8,679 bases of DNA from Ruminococcaceae bacterium UBA6842 (GTDB lineage: Bacteria > Bacillota > Clostridia > Oscillospirales > Acutalibacteraceae): contig DKDS01000020.1 in assembly GCA_002451855.1 (NCBI GenBank), positions 1 through 8,679 on the forward strand. The letters run 5' to 3'. The notes beneath the pieces were generated by a model. It saw nothing but the letters and a program-made list of their open reading frames with translations, made no database searches and was not told where the DNA came from. The first letter of the stretch is position 1, and every line of letters begins with the position of its first letter. Shown here piece after piece: positions 5,480-8,679 of this stretch. The position numbers and the translations under genes are program-made.

Positions 5480-6384
5480 ATAAAAATTCACCTGTTTTGA
5501 CAAACCTGATTTTACCGCTTATTACAATGCTTTTTTGGGGCTCTCTGTTTCCGTTTATAAAAATCGGGTATAAAGTTTTCAAAATAAATACCGACAGTGT
5601 TGCGGATATTCTGATGTTTGCATCGTTAAGATTTGTAATTTGCGGTATTATAGTATGCTTGACGGCGTTTTTTTCCAAGGCAAACAAACCGTCGGCGTCA
5701 GGCGTATTTTCCGCCTGTGTTATCGGCATATTTGCGGTTTCTCTGCATTACGGGTTTACCTATGTCGGACTTTCCCTGACCGACAGCTCAAAAACAGCAA
5801 TTCTAAAACAAGCTGCGCCGCTTTTGTTTGCTTGTTTTTCCTTTTTGTTTTTTAAAGAGGAGCGGTTTTCCTTAAATAGGCTTTTAGGCGCTTTGATTGG
5901 GTTTTGCGGAATAGTTTCAATAAACGCAGGCGCTTCGTTTAAGGGCTTCGCGTTAGGTGATACGCTCATTATTTCGGCTTCGGTATGCACTGTTATTTCA
6001 ATGATAATAAGCGGCAAAGCCGCAAAGGGGACATCTCCGCTTTGGATAACGGGAATTTCACAATTATTCGGTGGCAGTGTACTGCTTATAATTTCACTTG
6101 CAATGGGCGGAAAGGTATATCAGGCTACGGTTAAGTCAATTCTTGTATTCGCTTATATCTGTATCGCCTCAATTATAGGATATACGCTGTTTTACTATGT
6201 TCAGCGCACGGCGGAGCTGTCAAGGCTGTTTATAATTAAATTTGCCGAGCCGCTTTTTGCCTGTGTATTCAGCGCTTTTTTGCTCGGCGAAAATATTATG
6301 AGAGTGCAGTATTTAATTGCATTTATCTTAATTTCCGCGGGTATCGTTATCGCAAATACGCAGATAAGTAATAAACATATATAA
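5467..6384 (+). CDS. DMT superfamily (EamA) transporter
   Basis: The 305-residue protein is mostly hydrophobic, with about ten membrane segments in two EamA repeats. The first begins near residue 14 (LILPLITMLFWGSLFPF) and the second near residue 162. LKQAAPLLFACFSFLFFKEE (113-132) and KFAEPLFACVFSAFLLGE (256-273) are the matching P-L/F-A...E motifs that end the fourth and ninth helices of each repeat. The family moves metabolites such as amino acids or nucleotide-like and small polar molecules, often outward; the direction and substrate here are unknown. The start is GTG at 5467, overlapping the preceding gene by 13 bases, with AGGAAAGG at 5447-5454 as ribosome site. A later ATG near 5527 would cut off part of the first helix. 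As the last gene of the operon it may carry the pathway's substrate or a product. Confidence 0.9.
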   Translation: MQRVNKNSPVLTNLILPLITMLFWGSLFPFIKIGYKVFKINTDSVADILMFASLRFVICGIIVCLTAFFSKANKPSASGVFSACVIGIFAVSLHYGFTYVGLSLTDSSKTAILKQAAPLLFACFSFLFFKEERFSLNRLLGALIGFCGIVSINAGASFKGFALGDTLIISASVCTVISMIISGKAAKGTSPLWITGISQLFGGSVLLIISLAMGGKVYQATVKSILVFAYICIASIIGYTLFYYVQRTAELSRLFIIKFAEPLFACVFSAFLLGENIMRVQYLIAFILISAGIVIANTQISNKHI

Positions 6385-6409
6385 TTTAACTTTGCTTTAT
6401 GATGATATG

Positions 6410-6448
6410 AAAAGCACGCTTGACTTAGTCGCAAGCGTGCTTTTTTTC
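6410..6448 (+). terminator. Rho-independent terminator of the catabolic operon, possibly bidirectional
   Basis: AAAAGCACGCTTG (6410-6422) pairs perfectly with CAAGCGTGCTTTT (6432-6444) across a nine-base loop, and the T-run continues to 6447 on the plus strand. It starts 25 bases after the transporter stop. Read on the minus strand the same stem ends in four T residues only, so it could also end, less efficiently, a transcript running through the Asn/Gln-rich frame. Confidence 0.92.
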
Positions 6449-6469
6449 AGTGATTATAAATCATCTTTT

Positions 6470-6604
6470 TTAGTTATTCTTGTTCTGCTCGTTATTCTGA
6501 TTTTTGTTTTGATTCTGCTGGTTGTTCTTGTTCTGTTCGTTTTGATTATTCTTGTTCTGGTTGTTATTCTGGTTCTTGTTCTGATTCTGGTTCTGGTTAT
6601 TCAT
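6470..6604 (-). CDS. Asn/Gln-rich 44-residue repeat peptide
   Basis: On the minus strand an ATG (6602-6604) opens 44 codons ending in TAA (6470-6472). The product has 24 Asn, 12 Gln, 5 Lys, 2 Glu and the initial Met, and nothing else. The lysines stand exactly eight residues apart (10, 18, 26, 34, 42) and Gln falls at 8, 16, 24, 32 and 40. The body is therefore four octads of the form NKNxxxxQ (NKNQNNNQ, NKNNQNEQ, NKNNQQNQ, NKNQNNEQ) plus a partial fifth. GGGGTGA at 6611-6617 lies six bases before the ATG; the same GGGGTGA is the ribosome site of the gene starting at 1170. No family is recognised with certainty. Such sequences are disordered or prion-like and could aggregate. Third positions vary among AAC/AAT, CAG/CAA, AAG/AAA and GAG/GAA while the amino acids are kept, which favours real coding over a simple DNA repeat. 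The function is unknown. Confidence 0.6.
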   Translation of the reverse strand: MNNQNQNQNKNQNNNQNKNNQNEQNKNNQQNQNKNQNNEQNKNN

Positions 6605-6651
6605 AAAAAATCACCCCGCTTTCAGCCTTTATTATCTGTAAAACGGGGTGA
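6605..6651 (-). terminator. Intrinsic terminator after tatD whose 3' arm is a ribosome site
   Basis: Read on the minus strand, TCACCCCG (6651-6644) pairs with CGGGGTGA (6618-6611). TTT/AAA continues the stem past a bulged G, and CAG/CTG can extend it further, around a loop of about ten bases. Six T residues (6610-6605) follow, and then directly the ATG of the Asn/Gln-rich frame. It begins six bases after the tatD stop, so it should end the metG-tatD transcript. Its 3' arm is also the GGGGTGA ribosome site of the next frame, so when the hairpin is formed that site is hidden. Confidence 0.8.
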
Positions 6652-6657
6652 AATATA

Positions 6658-7440
6658 CTATATTCCGAATAATTTTTTTGCGTTTTCCCGCGCCGCCGTT
6701 AATATATGAGCGGTGTCGGTATTTCTTATTTGAGCAATTTTTTGTGCCGTGAGGTAAATCATAGCCGAATTGTTGATTTTTGAACGGTAGGGAACAGGCG
6801 TTAAATAGGGAGCGTCGGTTTCAAGCAAAAATCTGTCCTCCGGCAGCATTTTTACCACCTCCGGCAGCTTTTTTGCGTTTTTAAAGGTTATTACGCCGCC
6901 GATACCGATATACATACCCAATTTGAGTATTTCCTTTGCCATTTCGGGACTGCCCGAAAAGCTGTGTACCACGCCTTTCGGACGGTGCTTTTTCAAAAGC
7001 TCTAATGTGTCCGAATGGGCGTCGCGGTCATGGACTATCACGGGCTTGTTTATTTCGTTTGCAAGCTCAAGCTGTTGTGAAAACAATTCTTTTTGCTGTT
7101 CCTTATTGTCGCTTACCCAGTAATAATCAAGACCGATTTCGCCTATCGCGACACACTTATTATGCTTTGCGAGCGTTCTTATTTCGTTTACAGTACCGCC
7201 GCCGATATTTTCGGGGTGTATTCCCACCGCCGCATAAATGTAGCCGTAGCTGTCGGCAAGCTTAAGAGCTGTCTTTGAGGAGGCGGTATCGCACCCGCAA
7301 TTCACAACGCCGCAAACGCCGCGGTGGGGAAGCTCCGCTAACAAAGCCTCCCGTTCGTCGTCAAATTTAAGGTCATCGTAATGAGCGTGGCTGTCGAAAA
7401 TCAGCGCTTCGTCATACGGGTATTCGGGAAAATCCGTCAT
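6658..7440 (-). CDS. tatD: TatD-family metal-dependent hydrolase (DNase)
   Basis: This 260-residue TIM-barrel protein has the full TatD metal-site set: DSHAHYDD (His18, His20), GEIGLDYYW (Glu101), VIVHDRDAH (His137), VVHSFSG (His159) and LETDAPYLTPVPYR (Asp209). Family members are cytoplasmic divalent-metal-dependent 3'-5' exonucleases or DNases; the Firmicute copy is often called yabD. Length is as usual for the family. The ATG overlaps the TGA stop of metG by four bases (ATGA), a sign of translational coupling, and the metG-tatD order is common in Firmicutes. A hairpin with a U-tract follows the stop at six bases. It is transcribed towards the catabolic operon and has no evident functional tie to it. 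Confidence 0.95.
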   Translation of the reverse strand: MTDFPEYPYDEALIFDSHAHYDDLKFDDEREALLAELPHRGVCGVVNCGCDTASSKTALKLADSYGYIYAAVGIHPENIGGGTVNEIRTLAKHNKCVAIGEIGLDYYWVSDNKEQQKELFSQQLELANEINKPVIVHDRDAHSDTLELLKKHRPKGVVHSFSGSPEMAKEILKLGMYIGIGGVITFKNAKKLPEVVKMLPEDRFLLETDAPYLTPVPYRSKINNSAMIYLTAQKIAQIRNTDTAHILTAARENAKKLFGI

Positions 7441-8679
7441 CTTATTTTACTTCCTGCCGGAACGCCGTCTATAAACAGTACCTTTATATCGTCCTCACTG
7501 CAATCCGCGGCAAGTATCATACCGTTTGATTCAACTCCGCAAAGCTTGGCGGGCTTTAGGTTTGATACAACTATTACGGTGTGACCGATAAGGTCTTCCG
7601 GCTTATAGTATTTTGCGATTCCCGAGGCTACCGTTCTGTCTGTTCCGCTGCCGTCGTCAAGGGTGAGTTTTAACAGCTTTTTGGCTTTCGGTATCGGCTC
7701 GCAGGCGGTTATTTTTGCGGCTCTGAGTTCTACTTTCGAAAAATCCTCTATGCCGATTTGGCTTATTTTTGCTACATTTTCGGCAGTTTCGGCTTTTTCT
7801 TTCTTTTCAGCCTCTATTTCAGCCGCAATCTTTTCTGCGTCAAGACGGGCAAAAAGCGGTTTCGCTTCGCCTACGGAATATTCCTTTACAGCGCCGAATG
7901 AAAGCTCGCGGTTATCCGTTCCGATTTGCTTTGAAATAGATTCCGCGCTTTCGGGAATAATCGGAGTGAGCATTGCGCCCAAAAGGCGGATACACTCAAG
8001 CAGGTTATAAAGCACATTCTGAAGATAAGGCTTTTTGGTTTCATCCTTTGCAAGCGCCCACGGAGCGGTTTCGTCAATATACTTGTTACATCGCTTTGCA
8101 AGGGAGATTACTGCCTCACAGGCGTCTGCGTTATGATAGCTGTCCATAAGCTCATAGTATTTTTTGATTGTTTCCTCGGCGGTCTTAATAAGCTCAAGGT
8201 CGCAGGGCTCGCTGTTTTCGCCGGCACATACCCTGCCGCCGAAGTATTTGTTTGTCATAGCGATAGAACGGTTTACAAGGTTGCCGAGCGTGTTTGCAAG
8301 GTCGGCATTGTATTTTGTTATAAAGCTTTCGTAGGTGATGGTTCCGTCCTGCGTAAAGGGCATTTCGGATAGCAGGTAGTACCTTACGGCGTCAACACCG
8401 AAGCGTTTCGCCATATCGTCGGCATAAATTACATTGCCCTTGGACTTGGACATTTTATCCTCGCCTACAAGCAGCCACGGATGACCGAGCACCTGCTTAG
8501 GCAGGGGAAGACCCAAAGCCATAAGTATTATCGGCCAGTATATTGTGTGGAAACGGACTATATCCTTGCCTATGACATGCAGGTCGGCAGGCCAAAGCCT
8601 GTCAAACTGTTCGCTGCTGCCGTCCGGATCATAGCCTATTCCTGTAATATAGTTTGAAAGTGCGTCAATCCATACATAA
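7437..8679 (-). CDS. metG: Methionine--tRNA ligase, C-terminal part (5' end outside window)
   Basis: The frame is open from the right edge (last full codon 8676-8678) to TGA at 7437-7439, giving 413 visible residues. It begins YVWIDALSNYITGIGY and runs through WPADLHVIGKDIVRFHTIYWP, so coding continues without a break above the first internal Met at 8522. The KMSKS loop that stabilises methionyl-adenylate is exact at 8442-8456 (KMSKSKGN). The helical anticodon-binding domain follows (SFITKYNADLANTLGNLVNR, then WALAKDE). A lysine/glutamate-rich linker leads to an EMAP/Trbp111-type tRNA-binding domain over the last 105 or so residues (FSKVELRAAKI ... GMILAA). That domain marks the dimeric MetRS form. 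The HIGH-motif half lies outside the window. It is essential for charging tRNA(Met) and shares a transcript with tatD. Confidence 0.97.
   Translation of the reverse strand, partial: YVWIDALSNYITGIGYDPDGSSEQFDRLWPADLHVIGKDIVRFHTIYWPIILMALGLPLPKQVLGHPWLLVGEDKMSKSKGNVIYADDMAKRFGVDAVRYYLLSEMPFTQDGTITYESFITKYNADLANTLGNLVNRSIAMTNKYFGGRVCAGENSEPCDLELIKTAEETIKKYYELMDSYHNADACEAVISLAKRCNKYIDETAPWALAKDETKKPYLQNVLYNLLECIRLLGAMLTPIIPESAESISKQIGTDNRELSFGAVKEYSVGEAKPLFARLDAEKIAAEIEAEKKEKAETAENVAKISQIGIEDFSKVELRAAKITACEPIPKAKKLLKLTLDDGSGTDRTVASGIAKYYKPEDLIGHTVIVVSNLKPAKLCGVESNGMILAADCSEDDIKVLFIDGVPAGSKIR

Noticed and set aside
6470..6604. CRISPR array or simple microsatellite in the repetitive tract
   Set aside because: There are no direct repeats of 24-40 bases separated by unique spacers. 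The eight-codon period varies at synonymous sites, unlike a pure slippage repeat.
6392..6709. 105-residue plus-strand frame made almost only of Leu, Val and Ile in its middle, resembling a membrane protein
   Set aside because: It is the antisense of the AAC/AAT/CAG/AAG codons of the minus-strand Asn/Gln-rich frame. It runs through the operon terminator, has no ribosome site, and enters tatD at its end.
1..8679. tRNA or rRNA genes, insertion sequences or attachment sites
   Set aside because: No cloverleaf, GTTCRANNC T-loop in context, transposase motif or terminal inverted repeat pair was found on either strand by reading.

Overview
The window looks like a chromosomal piece of an anaerobic, low-to-moderate GC Firmicute of the class Clostridia, probably a gut or similar anaerobe. 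The grounds are strong GGAGG/GGGGTGA ribosome sites, A/T-rich spacers with consensus promoter boxes, a metG-tatD gene pair as in Firmicutes, and a MetRS with a C-terminal tRNA-binding domain. No ribosomal marker is present, so the genus cannot be named.

Layout. (1) Bases 1-258 hold a possible tail of an unseen plus-strand gene (stop at 108-110) and a strong plus-strand terminator (210-260). (2) A minus-strand AraC-family regulator (259-1032, TTG start) is divergent from a plus-strand operon. The 137-base divergent spacer carries a consensus promoter for the regulator, a 15-base direct repeat and two dyads. (3) The operon (1170-6384) encodes a type I 3-dehydroquinase-like enzyme, a Gfo/Idh/MocA dehydrogenase, a vestigial SDR start, an SGNH/GDSL hydrolase, an intact SDR, a PIG3-type MDR oxidoreductase and a DMT/EamA transporter. 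It ends in a strong terminator (6410-6448). (4) Convergent to it, on the minus strand, are metG (3' part; the 5' part lies beyond the right edge) and tatD, joined by an ATGA overlap. A hairpin with a U-tract follows tatD, and then a 44-codon Asn/Gln-rich reading frame built on an eight-residue period.

How the genes work together. The operon reads as an inducible catabolic or modification module for a small polyhydroxylated ring compound: an esterase-like hydrolase, three nicotinamide-dependent redox enzymes of different superfamilies, a Schiff-base lyase/dehydratase relative and a permease, under an AraC-type activator. The substrate cannot be read from the sequence. Quinate/shikimate-like or inositol-like cyclitols are the most natural guesses, and they are inference only.

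The least expected part is at 6470-6651. The terminator-like hairpin after tatD has as its 3' arm the ribosome-binding site of the Asn/Gln-rich frame, whose start codon comes directly after the U-tract. The two long hydrophobic or arginine-rich frames on the other strand at this and other places are shadows and were left out.
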